13,843 nt of DNA from JAENWH01 sp038248745 (GCA_038248745.1 JBBRXC010000035.1:1-13843), one strand, 5' to 3'; positions 1 to 7,421 are shown, counted from the stretch's first letter. Notes: generated by a model from the letters alone, not told the origin. Made by a program: numbers and translations.

Positions 1-880
1 GATCATTCACCGCCCCATTTTTCTTTAAATACTTGGTGCCGATGCAAGCCAAATCCATCAGGGTGATGTCTCTATTTTTTTCATTCTCTGCGTAAACATC
101 TTTTCTCATATCAAGGTACTCATTAAACGCTTCCCTGATACACACTGTAGTACTCCCTGTTTGAATTTCTATATCCGTTAACTCTGTCAGGAATGTAGTG
201 TGCCTGCAATGGTCTGACCAGTAGGTGTCAATAACCTTTAGTTCTGTAATGGTCGGATTTCTGTTTTCCTTTTGTTCGAAATATTCTTTTACAAAAAGTA
301 TATCTTCATCGCTCATTGCAAACCCGTTTTCATGTTTATACGCTAAAAGTCTGGAACGATCAAATTTAATAAAGTCTTGAACAATTTCAACATCTCCCGG
401 GATGGTCATCTGCATGTTCAAGCTTGTTGGTTTTTCCATTTTTGCCTGTTGGGAATCTACAGGATTAATACAGTAATTCTTGATTAGATTGAACTCTTCT
501 TCAGATATTATACCGATTACCTCTATTATTCTTGCGAACTTCACTGTTGGATTTGCATTTGAGTTAATTAGTTTGATACACTGAACTGCAGAATCTGCTC
601 TCTGATCATATTGTCCAGGGAGATAGGCAACTGCAAATACCTTTTGCCCAATATCTTCAGGTAATATTTCGTCATACACACGATCAATAGCCGGTTCAGA
701 AAATACAGTGGTTTTTGCATTCGTATAGGTCTCTTCATCTAACCCTTCAATATCATATCTATTTAATACTCTTATATATTCAAGCTTTGAAATGTCAAGG
801 TTGTTTTTCACATCTTCGTAAAGTCCTTTGGCCTCAACATCAAACCCTTTGATTTTTTCAACGAATACTCTTCTTACCAT
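1..880 (-). CDS. purL: Phosphoribosylformylglycinamidine synthase, N-terminal part (cut by window edge)
   Basis: FGAM synthase makes formylglycinamidine ribotide from FGAR, ATP and glutamine in step 4 of purine synthesis, in the cytosol. Only the first 293 residues are in the window, read on the minus strand from the ATG at 880; the frame stays open to the left edge. The hallmark is DTYWSDHCRHTTF at residues 218-230, a conserved motif of the PurL synthetase domain; a further match to the family is the PVDSQQA stretch near residue 140. An N-terminal domain of about 200 residues before that motif fits the large PurL form of about 1,250 residues that carries its own glutaminase, as in many Clostridia, rather than the short PurL that works with PurS and PurQ. 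The start is supported by AAGGAG six bases upstream. The gene stands behind its own promoter, after the scpB terminator. The family call is firm; the large form is inferred because the C-terminus is not visible. Confidence 0.93.
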   Translation of the reverse strand, partial: MVRRVFVEKIKGFDVEAKGLYEDVKNNLDISKLEYIRVLNRYDIEGLDEETYTNAKTTVFSEPAIDRVYDEILPEDIGQKVFAVAYLPGQYDQRADSAVQCIKLINSNANPTVKFARIIEVIGIISEEEFNLIKNYCINPVDSQQAKMEKPTSLNMQMTIPGDVEIVQDFIKFDRSRLLAYKHENGFAMSDEDILFVKEYFEQKENRNPTITELKVIDTYWSDHCRHTTFLTELTDIEIQTGSTTVCIREAFNEYLDMRKDVYAENEKNRDITLMDLACIGTKYLKKNGAVND

Positions 881-916
881 TTTAAGCTCCTTCTTTGATT
901 CTGATAACTTAAATAA

Positions 917-945
917 ATTATATCACGGTATTTTGGGATAGTTAA
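917..945 (-). promoter_or_regulatory. purL promoter (sigma-A type)
   Basis: Read on the minus strand, TATAAT (917-922) is preceded by TGA, giving an extended -10. TTAACT (940-945) lies 17 bases upstream as the -35, with four of six consensus matches. The start of transcription would fall about 30 bases before the purL ATG, leaving a short leader that ends in the AAGGAG ribosome site. Confidence 0.65.
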
Positions 946-971
946 GTTTTTTATTAATATTTATGGTTAAA

Positions 972-1012
972 ATTTCTCGGAATAACGTTATTTTGCCTTA
1001 AACACGAACATT
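972..1012. promoter_or_regulatory. Possible PurR operator (two PurBox-like sites)
   Basis: Two imperfect matches to the Gram-positive PurBox AWWWCCGAACWWT lie just upstream of the purL -35. One is on the plus strand at 1000-1012 (AAACACGAACATT, 11 of 13). The other is on the minus strand at 972-984 (TATTCCGAGAAAT, 10 of 13). They are inverted and about 15 bases apart; B. subtilis PurR sites are inverted pairs about 16-17 bases apart. A 12-base perfect palindrome AATAACGTTATT (981-992) overlaps the second site. This is inferred from the motif and the neighbouring gene only; another regulator could use the palindrome. Confidence 0.3.
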
Positions 1013-1085
1013 AAACAAGTATATTTATTTAATCGTCCGTTATTTAACAAGCGCAATGTCAAATAATGGCGAATAAAGCAAAACA

Positions 1086-1110
1086 AAAGCAGGTGGAGAC
1101 CACCTGCTTT
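1086..1110 (-). terminator. Intrinsic terminator after scpB
   Basis: An 11-bp perfect stem (1086-1096 with 1100-1110, arm AAAGCAGGTGG) has a three-base loop. On the minus strand it is followed by a T-rich stretch (TTGTTTTG). It ends the mtnA-EamA-scpA-scpB operon and separates it from the purL promoter. Confidence 0.88.
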
Positions 1111-1118
1111 ATTTCAGT

Positions 1119-1700
1119 TTAAAATTCTATTGTTAACTGCCCTGTTTCAACAGTCTCTTCCGCCTCGTCTATATCCATCGCTCCTGCAATATCTTCAATG
1201 TCAGGAAGTTCCTTGATGGTGGTGAAGCCAAAATGCTTTAAAAAGCTGTCCGTTGTTCCGTATAATATTGGTCTTCCAATTGCATTGGATCTTCCAGTTT
1301 CAATAATAAGATCTTTTTTAGTTAATCCTTCAATGACCCTGTCGCATTTTATCCCTCTGATGGATTCTATCTCCCCTTTGGTAACAGGTTGTTTATAGGC
1401 TACAATAGCCAGCACTTCAAGGGCTTGTTGCGTTAGTCGCTTTTCTTTTATTGGGGTGCAAAGCCTTTCGATATATTCCACATTATTTGCATTGGTTACA
1501 AACTGAAAACTCTTATTTGTTTCTCTAATCTGCAGGCCTCTTCCTTCTTGTTCATATTCTTCTTTCAATTCTAAAAAATAATCATAAGCATCTTTCCAGT
1601 TTATATTGAAAAGTTCCGCTGCTACCTTCACATCCAAGGGTTCTCCCCAGACAAACATCATCGATTCAAATGCTGATTTTATTGTCTTTTTACTTGTCAT
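1119..1700 (-). CDS. scpB: Segregation and condensation protein B
   Basis: ScpB is a double winged-helix protein that binds ScpA and Smc in the bacterial condensin complex, which compacts and helps separate the newly copied chromosome. The product is 193 residues, normal for the family. The family signature LTQQALEVLAIVAYKQPVTK lies at about residues 89-108, followed by GEIESIRGI and then GRPILYGTTDSFLKHFG at about 142-158; the acidic tail after residue 165 is typical. I chose the ATG at 1700, which has an AGAGG-type site eight bases upstream and overlaps the end of scpA by 11 bases. An upstream ATG at 1724 (eight more residues, MKKKRGTG) has no clear ribosome site. The overlap implies translation coupled to scpA, as expected for partners made in a fixed ratio. 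The gene is last in its operon. Confidence 0.95.
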   Translation of the reverse strand: MTSKKTIKSAFESMMFVWGEPLDVKVAAELFNINWKDAYDYFLELKEEYEQEGRGLQIRETNKSFQFVTNANNVEYIERLCTPIKEKRLTQQALEVLAIVAYKQPVTKGEIESIRGIKCDRVIEGLTKKDLIIETGRSNAIGRPILYGTTDSFLKHFGFTTIKELPDIEDIAGAMDIDEAEETVETGQLTIEF

Positions 1701-2451
1701 GCCTGTCCCTCTCTTTTTCTTCATTCATGCTGATCGTTATATCTCCAAAGGCGATTGGCTGCTTCACCTGTATGGCCCTCAATCGAATCATTTCCAGCAC
1801 AGACATAAAGGTTATTATCTTTTCGTATTTCCCGTCATTTTCTCTCAAAAGCTGATTAAATGTTGTTTTTTTATAAGCCTGGTCTTTAATAAATTTAAAT
1901 ATCTGTTTTATCTTATCTTCAATTGAAAGCTTTTGTCTTTCCACGCGCGAATAATTTTTCCTTATTTCCTCCACCCTTTTTTTCTTATTTAAAAAAAGGG
2001 TAAAAGCCACCGCAAACTGATTAATATCCAAATTTAAATATTCATCTGGCTCTCTGGTGTATCGCGTAAGATCTTCTTTTGGTTTTTCAAAAATACTTTG
2101 GTTGTATTCTTCTTGTCGGTCAAGAAGCTCTGCCGCTTGCTTAAATTTTTTATACTCTAAAATCCTCTCGACTAATTCTGCACGCGGATCGTCTTCGAAT
2201 CCAAATTCTCCCTCAGGTTTAAATCTTGGCAATAGCATCTTCGACTTTATTTCAATTAAAACAGCAGCCAGCACCATAAATTCTGTTGCTACTGCCACAT
2301 CTAGACCTTCCATTTTTTCTATATGCTCCAGATATTGTTTTGTAATAAGAGCGACTTGAATATCGTAAATATTCATTTCCGAAATCTCTATTAGATAAAC
2401 CAATAGATCAAACGGGCCTTCAAACATATCCAGTTTTACTTTATACGCCAT
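1690..2451 (-). CDS. scpA: Segregation and condensation protein A (kleisin)
   Basis: ScpA is the kleisin subunit that bridges the Smc heads and recruits ScpB in bacterial condensin. The product is 253 residues, the usual size. The N-terminal kleisin signature FEGPFDLLVYLI is at residues 10-21. A central DDPRAELVERILEYKKFK helix follows near residue 110, and the C-terminal part (about 175-240) looks like the winged helix that binds the Smc cap. The frame extends to a GTG at 2463, but that GTG is part of the AAAGGTGG ribosome site. The ATG at 2451, eight bases after that site, is the better start. The gene lies 38 bases after the EamA transporter gene and overlaps scpB, so it belongs to the same transcript. 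Nothing is odd in the protein itself. Confidence 0.95.
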   Translation of the reverse strand: MAYKVKLDMFEGPFDLLVYLIEISEMNIYDIQVALITKQYLEHIEKMEGLDVAVATEFMVLAAVLIEIKSKMLLPRFKPEGEFGFEDDPRAELVERILEYKKFKQAAELLDRQEEYNQSIFEKPKEDLTRYTREPDEYLNLDINQFAVAFTLFLNKKKRVEEIRKNYSRVERQKLSIEDKIKQIFKFIKDQAYKKTTFNQLLRENDGKYEKIITFMSVLEMIRLRAIQVKQPIAFGDITISMNEEKERDRHDK

Positions 2452-2489
2452 ATTTATTTCCACCTTTTATCAAAGTAATAGTACCACAA

Positions 2490-3437
2490 TTATTGCTTCT
2501 GAGCAACAGACTCCTGTTCAGTTTCATTCATAATCTGCTCACCAGTTTTCCTCCCGCCGGTTTGACAAATATAAACCCCAACAATAATAATGCCTGCAGT
2601 AAAAATTTTTATCAATTCTAATTGTTCTCGTAAAATCAACACCGAAAGCAGTATAGAAAACACAGGAACCAAATTAACAAATATAGATGTTCGGCTTGGC
2701 CCAATTTCTCTTATTGCTATTTGCTGAATTAAATAACCCATAACAGAAGCAAATAAACTCATGTAAAGAACTGCTACGTAAGCGCCTGGTGGAACCTTTT
2801 CAATCCACTCCCAAGGTTTATCCCAAACGACCAAAGGAATGCATACAATGGTGCAGACCAGGAAGCTGTAATACGTAAGGGCCATAGCAGGGATGTGACC
2901 GCCTTTGCTCTTGCTGAAAACCGAGTAGGCTGCCCAAGAGCTGACAGCAATCAGCATTAAAATATCTCCCTTATTAAAACTTAAGCTCATAATCAAATCA
3001 AGTTTTCCAGACGTTATTGTCAGAACTACCCCCGCAAACGAGATGGCTATTCCCAGAAGCATTCTTTTGGTGATTTTCTGTTTTACAAATAAATAGGCGA
3101 GGATCACCGTAAAGATTGGGTTCATCGCAGCGATGATGGAGGAATTTATTGCAGTGGTATATTTCAATGCGCTAAAAAAGAATGCATGGTAAAAAACCAT
3201 TCCAACGATCCCCGTAAATAAAAAGACAGGCAAATCATCCCTTTTAAAAATATAGTTACCGCCAATTTTGACCTTTTTTTTAATAATATACAGCATAATC
3301 GTTGCAAAGAAAAACCTGAAAAACGTCAACGTAAAAGGTGGTATATATGGCACGGATAATTTTCCGGCAATAAAGGCCCCCGACCAACAAAGTGCAGCAA
3401 ATGCCATCAGTAAATATATTTTCTGGTTCCCCTTCAT
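2490..3437 (-). CDS. EamA (DMT) family transporter
   Basis: This is a 315-residue membrane protein of the drug/metabolite transporter superfamily. It has about ten hydrophobic helices arranged as two EamA repeats (roughly residues 7-140 and 155-290). Typical features are the ALCWSGAFIAGK start of the first repeat, FTLTFFRFFFATIM at about 36-49, SSWAAYSVFSK opening the second repeat, and PVFSILLSVLILREQLE near its end. The tail after residue 295 is polar and probably cytoplasmic. The ATG overlaps the mtnA stop as ATGA, so the two are translated together. The family exports amino acids, sugars, purines or other metabolites, and the substrate cannot be read from sequence. The coupling to mtnA hints at a methylthioribose-related or sulfur metabolite, but this is only context, since the next genes (scpA, scpB) are unrelated. 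Confidence 0.88.
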   Translation of the reverse strand: MKGNQKIYLLMAFAALCWSGAFIAGKLSVPYIPPFTLTFFRFFFATIMLYIIKKKVKIGGNYIFKRDDLPVFLFTGIVGMVFYHAFFFSALKYTTAINSSIIAAMNPIFTVILAYLFVKQKITKRMLLGIAISFAGVVLTITSGKLDLIMSLSFNKGDILMLIAVSSWAAYSVFSKSKGGHIPAMALTYYSFLVCTIVCIPLVVWDKPWEWIEKVPPGAYVAVLYMSLFASVMGYLIQQIAIREIGPSRTSIFVNLVPVFSILLSVLILREQLELIKIFTAGIIIVGVYICQTGGRKTGEQIMNETEQESVAQKQ

Positions 3438-4501
3438 TTTTTACCCTCAAATATTTTTTTTAGATTCACATCATAAGGAGGATAAATAATGCCTTTTTCA
3501 GTAATGACTGCTGTAATATATTTTGAATCTGTAATATCGAACGCTGGGTTATAGGTTTTTACACCTTCTGGCGCCATAGGTTTTTCATACCACATTTCTG
3601 TGATTTCATTCCCATTTCGTTCCTCGATTTTAATATCCGTTCCTTTTGCTGTTGACAAGTCTATGGTCGATGTGGGGGCATACATATAAAAGGGAATTCC
3701 GTATTCTTTTGCTAATATAGCAACCCCTGACGTCCCTATCTTATTGGCGCCATCTCCGTTTGCCGCAAGCCTATCGCAGCCCACCACCACAGCATCAATC
3801 CATCCGTTCTTCATCACGATAGAAGCCATATTGTCGCAAATCAAGGTAACATCTATCCCTGATTTCTCAAGTTCCCAGGCAGTCAGTCTTGCTCCCTGCA
3901 GCAAAGGTCTTGTCTCGTCGGCAAAAACCTTAAAATCATATTCTCTGGCAGTGCCCAGATAAACAGGCGCCAAACAAGTCCCATACTTAGACGTTGCAAT
4001 GGTTCCTGCGTTGCAATGGGTTAAAATTCCCATGCCCGGCCTTAACAGCGACAACCCATATTCACCCATGGCGTAGCATGCGGCTTCATCCTCCATCTTT
4101 ATTTTTTCAGCCTCTTCAAAAATTAATTTTCTAATTTTTACCTTAGAAAAGTTCGCATCATCTTCCATTTCCAACAATTTGTTCTCAATTCTTTCCAAGG
4201 ACCAAGAAAGATTTACAGCAGTAGGCCTGGAAGAACCAATGTAAGTTTTTATCTTATAAAAAGCAGAAAGAAAATCCGAGAAATTATCGGCATCAATTTC
4301 TTCTGTGGAAACCCAAAGGCCATATGCCGCCGCAACGCCAATCGCAGGGGCTCCCCTTACTTTTAATTTAACGATAGCCTCATAGATATCTTGCTTCGTT
4401 TTAATTGGCAAATATTCTTCTGCTGCAGGCAGCATTGTTTGGTCTAATATATAAAAAACACCATCTATCATTTTAAACGGGGATATTTCAAATGCTTTCA
4501 T
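3434..4501 (-). CDS. mtnA: S-methyl-5-thioribose-1-phosphate isomerase
   Basis: MtnA isomerises 5-methylthioribose-1-phosphate to methylthioribulose-1-phosphate during recycling of the methylthioadenosine left by S-adenosylmethionine-dependent reactions such as polyamine synthesis. The product is 355 residues, full length. Conserved blocks are RGAPAIGVAAAYG (49-61), ILTHCNAGTIATSKYGT (159-175) with the catalytic Cys163, DETRPLLQGARLTAWEL (195-211), and GCDRLAANGDGANKIGT (241-257) with the catalytic Asp243. The spacing matches Cys160/Asp240 of the B. subtilis enzyme. The start has a strong AAGGAGG site. It is first in its operon. No other mtn gene (mtnK, mtnB, mtnD, mtnN) is in the window, so the rest of the pathway, or a shorter aldolase-based shunt, must lie elsewhere. 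The same fold occurs in eIF2B-like proteins, but the catalytic pair makes the enzyme call firm. Confidence 0.96.
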   Translation of the reverse strand: MKAFEISPFKMIDGVFYILDQTMLPAAEEYLPIKTKQDIYEAIVKLKVRGAPAIGVAAAYGLWVSTEEIDADNFSDFLSAFYKIKTYIGSSRPTAVNLSWSLERIENKLLEMEDDANFSKVKIRKLIFEEAEKIKMEDEAACYAMGEYGLSLLRPGMGILTHCNAGTIATSKYGTCLAPVYLGTAREYDFKVFADETRPLLQGARLTAWELEKSGIDVTLICDNMASIVMKNGWIDAVVVGCDRLAANGDGANKIGTSGVAILAKEYGIPFYMYAPTSTIDLSTAKGTDIKIEERNGNEITEMWYEKPMAPEGVKTYNPAFDITDSKYITAVITEKGIIYPPYDVNLKKIFEGKK

Positions 4502-4532
4502 ATTGTTTCCTCCTTCGTTTCAATCAAAAATT

Positions 4533-4541
4533 ATTATAACA
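4533..4541 (-). promoter_or_regulatory. mtnA operon promoter (extended -10)
   Basis: On the minus strand TGT-TATAAT forms an extended -10 element, about 30 bases before the mtnA start. No convincing -35 is present, as is common for extended -10 promoters. It lies between the terminator of the upstream transglycosylase gene and the mtnA ribosome site, so it should drive the whole mtnA-scpB operon. Confidence 0.65.
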
Positions 4542-4570
4542 CAAATCTTCTTTTATTTCTTTTTAAAAGT

Positions 4571-4601
4571 AAAAATACCGGAGAACTTCTCCGGTATTTT
4601 T
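4571..4601 (-). terminator. Intrinsic terminator after the transglycosylase gene
   Basis: A 13-bp stem (4571-4583 with 4589-4601, core ATACCGGAG) has a short AACTT loop and A/T-rich outer arms that supply the T tract in either direction. It sits 37 bases after the stop of the minus-strand transglycosylase gene and before the mtnA promoter. Confidence 0.88.
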
Positions 4602-4637
4602 TATTTCTATATAATATGCTATATGTCGTGATTTTTT

Positions 4638-5714
4638 CTAGTTAGCAATGTAACCATTGGTTGCTAAGAAGTTGTTTACTCCGGCGTTTGCAGAAAGTAC
4701 CCGAGATGCGTAGCTTGTAGAATATGAGCCTCTGCTTACTGAAACAGAACCCTGGTTATAAGCCGACAAGCCTTTAACCTCATCTCCACCATACGCGGTA
4801 ATTCTCTCAGAGATAATCATCGCGCCTACATTGATGCTTATTTTAGGATCTAGCAATTGTGTTCTTGACAAGCCGTATCTTGATCCTGTTGCCGGCATGA
4901 TTTGCATCATACCAAGAGCCCCGCCCCTTGACTGAGCGTCAGCATTAAAAGTGCTTTCCTTGTGAGCAATTGCCATCAGCAATTTCTCGTCAATTCCATA
5001 TACATCTCCAGCTCTTTTAAACATAAATGCCAACTTTTGTGCATAAGCGATTGGAAGTCCCCAGTTATACTCTTTTATATATGAATAAAGACCCATATTA
5101 TAAAGCGATTGCTCTCTATTCCAATAATCTTTTGCAGGTATCATTGTGTCTGTGCTGATGCAAAGTCCGAAATAGGTATCGTAGAAAAGATCCCAGTTAA
5201 ATATTTCGCTGTCTGCCAGCATTCTAAAAGGAATATAAATGTAATTTCCCTTTGCCAGTAATGGCGTTTGTTCATCAACGACCAACTCCTCAACAGCGGA
5301 ACCTGACAAACCTGTCATAACATCTGTTCTGTCCTCGGCGGCTAAATCGACCGCAAGGACTTTGATTTCAGTAAGTGGCTGAACAGCGATCTCAAGATTA
5401 TCACCTTTATAGGTGTTATTGGTAAGATTCTTTTGGCTAGGTTCAGTCTTTAATAGTGTTAATGTACGATTTTCCCAATCCATTGATGGTTCAAATCCGA
5501 AAATTTTACCCAGATCTTTACTCAATGAAAGGTACGTTGTGTTGTTATATGTAATAAAAGGATACTGTAAATTATAATTTACAATACTTTCACCATTTAC
5601 AACAACATCTCGAATGAAAAAATCTCCTTGAACGTTTTGGTCAGCATATATAGAAATTGATGAGAACAACATAATGGTTAATGCAAGCCCCACAGATATC
5701 AGCTTTTTCGCCAT
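4638..5714 (-). CDS. Secreted lytic transglycosylase (SLT domain) with copper-amine-oxidase-type stalk domain
   Basis: This is a 358-residue exported murein hydrolase. A signal peptide covers about residues 1-25 (lysines, a hydrophobic core, then SIYADQ). Residues about 35-190 resemble the copper amine oxidase N-terminal stalk domain, a cell-wall-associated module common in Clostridia: VVVNGE...PFITYNNTTYLSL...DWENRTLTL, then a second half with YIYIPFRMLADS. Residues about 225-345 are a soluble lytic transglycosylase domain with catalytic Glu253 in AHKESTFN, the GALGMMQIMPATG block (265-277) and AYNQG (318-322). It should cleave peptidoglycan to anhydro-muropeptides outside the membrane. AGGAG precedes the ATG. 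It is a single-gene unit with its own promoter and terminator. The likely job is wall remodelling; spore-cortex or division roles cannot be told apart here. Confidence 0.88.
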   Translation of the reverse strand: MAKKLISVGLALTIMLFSSISIYADQNVQGDFFIRDVVVNGESIVNYNLQYPFITYNNTTYLSLSKDLGKIFGFEPSMDWENRTLTLLKTEPSQKNLTNNTYKGDNLEIAVQPLTEIKVLAVDLAAEDRTDVMTGLSGSAVEELVVDEQTPLLAKGNYIYIPFRMLADSEIFNWDLFYDTYFGLCISTDTMIPAKDYWNREQSLYNMGLYSYIKEYNWGLPIAYAQKLAFMFKRAGDVYGIDEKLLMAIAHKESTFNADAQSRGGALGMMQIMPATGSRYGLSRTQLLDPKISINVGAMIISERITAYGGDEVKGLSAYNQGSVSVSRGSYSTSYASRVLSANAGVNNFLATNGYIAN

Positions 5715-5759
5715 ATCTTTCTCCTCTCTTTCTTCGTCTTTATTATCAAAGACTTTTAA

Positions 5760-5768
5760 ATTATACCA
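5760..5768 (-). promoter_or_regulatory. Promoter of the transglycosylase gene (extended -10)
   Basis: On the minus strand TGG-TATAAT forms an extended -10, about 46 bases before the ATG at 5714. No good -35 hexamer is found at 16-18 bases. The leader carries an AGAGGAG ribosome site. Confidence 0.6.
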
Positions 5769-5825
5769 TATTTGAGAGGGAAGTACAGTTTTTGGCTAAT
5801 ATTCAGAATATTCCGTCATTCAATT

Positions 5826-5839
5826 CACTATATATAGTG
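5826..5839. promoter_or_regulatory. 14-base perfect palindrome, possible operator
   Basis: CACTATATATAGTG is a perfect palindrome lying about 60 bases upstream of the transglycosylase -10 and outside the patA terminator. On the plus strand it is followed by six T residues, so it could also act as a weak plus-strand terminator, although no plus-strand gene precedes it. The regulator, if any, is unknown. Confidence 0.3.
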
Positions 5840-5875
5840 TTTTTTATGCGTTATTTTTATAAAATACACTAAAAA

Positions 5876-5906
5876 AATATTGGATGAGTACTACTCATCC
5901 AATATT
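5876..5906 (-). terminator. Intrinsic terminator after patA
   Basis: A 14-bp perfect stem (5876-5889 with 5893-5906, core TTGGATGAGT) has a three-base loop. On the minus strand it is followed by a run of T (5875 down to 5870). About 67 bases separate it from the patA stop. That gap contains short direct repeats (AAAATCATCA twice, TTGGTTAAAT-type twice) but no gene. Confidence 0.9.
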
Positions 5907-5973
5907 AAAATCATCATTATTTAGTAAAATCATCACTTTTACTACTAATTTGGTTAAATATTTTGGTTAAATC

Positions 5974-7335
5974 TTAAAGCTTAAATTCTTTCTTTGCGTC
6001 AATAATTGACTCTTCTAATCTTTCAATTACAGTGTCAATTGTTTCATATGATAACACTGCAGGCGGTTCAATCCTTACTGTCTTGGCATTTACAAGTGTT
6101 CCAGCAGTCATGACCTTTCTTGCAAATAAGCCCTTGGTAATTTCATATCCAACTTCAGCTTCAGGGAATTCCATACAAATTAGAAGACCTGCGCCTCTTA
6201 CGTCCTTAAGAACTGTAGGGTATTTTTCCTTAAGCGCATTAAGTTTTACCATAAAGTAGTCGCCTTTTTCTTTGGCCATCTTTGGTATATCATGCTTTAG
6301 CATAAATTTAATGGTTGATAGGGCAGCTGAGCAAGCTAGAGGGTTTCCGCCAAATGTAGGTGATCCAAGAATCCACGGATTATCAATTAGCTTTTGTCCC
6401 CACATATTAGGCCTTGCAATGATACCAGTTATTGGCATGATTCCGCCGCCAAATGCTTTTCCGTATGTCATGATATCTGGCGTAACGTCTTCAACTTCGC
6501 ATCTCCACATGGTTCCGCATCTTCCCATACCAGTTTGAATTTCATCAACAATCATCGCTACGCCATATTTGTCGCAAATAGCTCTAACAGCTGTTAAATA
6601 CCCTACTGGAGGAATGATAACGCCAGCTTCTCCTTGAATTGGTTCAATGATAACGCCAGCTACTTTTTCTCCTACTGCATGAAGATTTTTAATCGCAGCT
6701 TCCATAGCAGGAGCATTTCCGTACTCAACGTGCTGAACTTGCTGAATCATAGGTAGGTAATCTTCTCTATATGCGCCTTTTCCGCCCATTGAGATAGCAC
6801 CATATGATTTACCGTGGAACGCGCCAACTGTAGAAATATAATATTTACCGCCAGTGGCAAGTCTTGCTAGCTTTAAAGCCATTTCAACAGCTTCTGCTCC
6901 ACCGTTTGTAAAGAAGCAATACTGTAAATCCCCAGGAGTAATCATTGCTAGTGTATTAGCAAGGTATCCTCTAAGAGGGTCAACCAATTCCTGTGAGTGA
7001 AGCGCGTATCTATCAAGTTGCGCCTTAACCGTCTTAAGAATTTCTGGGTTTCTGTGTCCGCAAGTGTAAATACCAAATCCACCAAGACAATCTAGGAATT
7101 CTGTTCCGTAAAGGTCTTCAAAATGATCTACAGAATCAGTCCACTCTACAAAAGTTGCGTCTGTTGATACTGACTTTCTATACTCTAGCCAACCAGGATT
7201 AACATTTTCGTTAAAGTTTGATATAGACTCTTTAACGATAAGATCTTTTTCTTCTTTAGTTAATTCACTTTTTTCAATGTAATTAACAATTCTCGTCGCC
7301 TGCTCTAAAGCAGCCTCTTTGTTGCATAATGTCAT
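5974..7335 (-). CDS. patA: Putrescine aminotransferase (class III, PLP)
   Basis: PatA transfers the amino group of putrescine to 2-oxoglutarate, giving 4-aminobutanal (which cyclises to 1-pyrroline) and glutamate; related substrates such as cadaverine are often accepted. The 453-residue product resembles E. coli PatA/YgjG along its length: NPGWLEYRKSV (47-57), DCLGGFGIYTCGHRNP (82-97), LHSQELVDPLR (112-122), NGGAEAVE (144-151), GAFHGKS (171-177), EPIQGEAGVI (231-240), VDEIQTGMGR (263-272, Asp264 for the PLP nitrogen), YGKAFGGGIMPI with PLP lysine 293, and FGGNPLACSAAL. AAAAGGAG precedes the ATG at 7335. It is a single-gene unit between two strong terminators, suiting a catabolic enzyme of amino-acid fermentation. 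Its leader holds a possible sigma-54 promoter and an inverted repeat, listed separately. Ornithine or GABA aminotransferase is the main alternative, but the N-terminal region fits PatA better. Confidence 0.9.
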   Translation of the reverse strand: MTLCNKEAALEQATRIVNYIEKSELTKEEKDLIVKESISNFNENVNPGWLEYRKSVSTDATFVEWTDSVDHFEDLYGTEFLDCLGGFGIYTCGHRNPEILKTVKAQLDRYALHSQELVDPLRGYLANTLAMITPGDLQYCFFTNGGAEAVEMALKLARLATGGKYYISTVGAFHGKSYGAISMGGKGAYREDYLPMIQQVQHVEYGNAPAMEAAIKNLHAVGEKVAGVIIEPIQGEAGVIIPPVGYLTAVRAICDKYGVAMIVDEIQTGMGRCGTMWRCEVEDVTPDIMTYGKAFGGGIMPITGIIARPNMWGQKLIDNPWILGSPTFGGNPLACSAALSTIKFMLKHDIPKMAKEKGDYFMVKLNALKEKYPTVLKDVRGAGLLICMEFPEAEVGYEITKGLFARKVMTAGTLVNAKTVRIEPPAVLSYETIDTVIERLEESIIDAKKEFKL

Positions 7336-7357
7336 TTACTCGATCTCCTTTTTCTAT

Positions 7358-7379
7358 AGATCACATCCTATTGTGATCT
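7358..7379. promoter_or_regulatory. Inverted repeat in the patA leader, operator candidate
   Basis: Arms AGATCACA (7358-7365) and TGTGATCT (7372-7379) are perfect inverted repeats around a six-base spacer. The site lies between the presumed patA promoter and its ribosome site, a place where a bound repressor would block transcription. The half-sites are those of a CRP site but in the opposite arrangement (TCACA first), so CRP is unlikely. As RNA it would form an 8-bp hairpin close to the ribosome site. Confidence 0.45.
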
Positions 7380-7404
7380 TATTTAAATTTACTCTTATGT
7401 TATA

Positions 7405-7421
7405 TCCAATTTTCATGCCAA
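7405..7421 (-). promoter_or_regulatory. Sigma-54-like promoter candidate for patA
   Basis: On the minus strand the motif TTGGCATG-N4-TTGGA resembles the -24/-12 consensus TTGGCACG-N4-TTGCA, with GG and GG exactly ten bases apart. The second base of the -12 element is G instead of the nearly fixed C, so this is a weak match. A TATAAC that overlaps its downstream end could be a sigma-A -10, but no -35 fits. The rest of the 7336-7552 gap shows no gene and no clear enhancer site. Confidence 0.3.

Noticed and set aside
881..1085. Purine riboswitch in the purL leader
   Set aside because: The promoter lies only about 40 bases before the start codon, leaving no room for an aptamer, and no aptamer core was seen upstream.
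2452..2463. GTG start of scpA four codons upstream
   Set aside because: That GTG is part of the AAAGGTGG ribosome site for the ATG at 2451.
7358..7379. CRP/FNR-type site before patA
   Set aside because: The half-sites are reversed (TCACA-N6-TGTGA instead of TGTGA-N6-TCACA).
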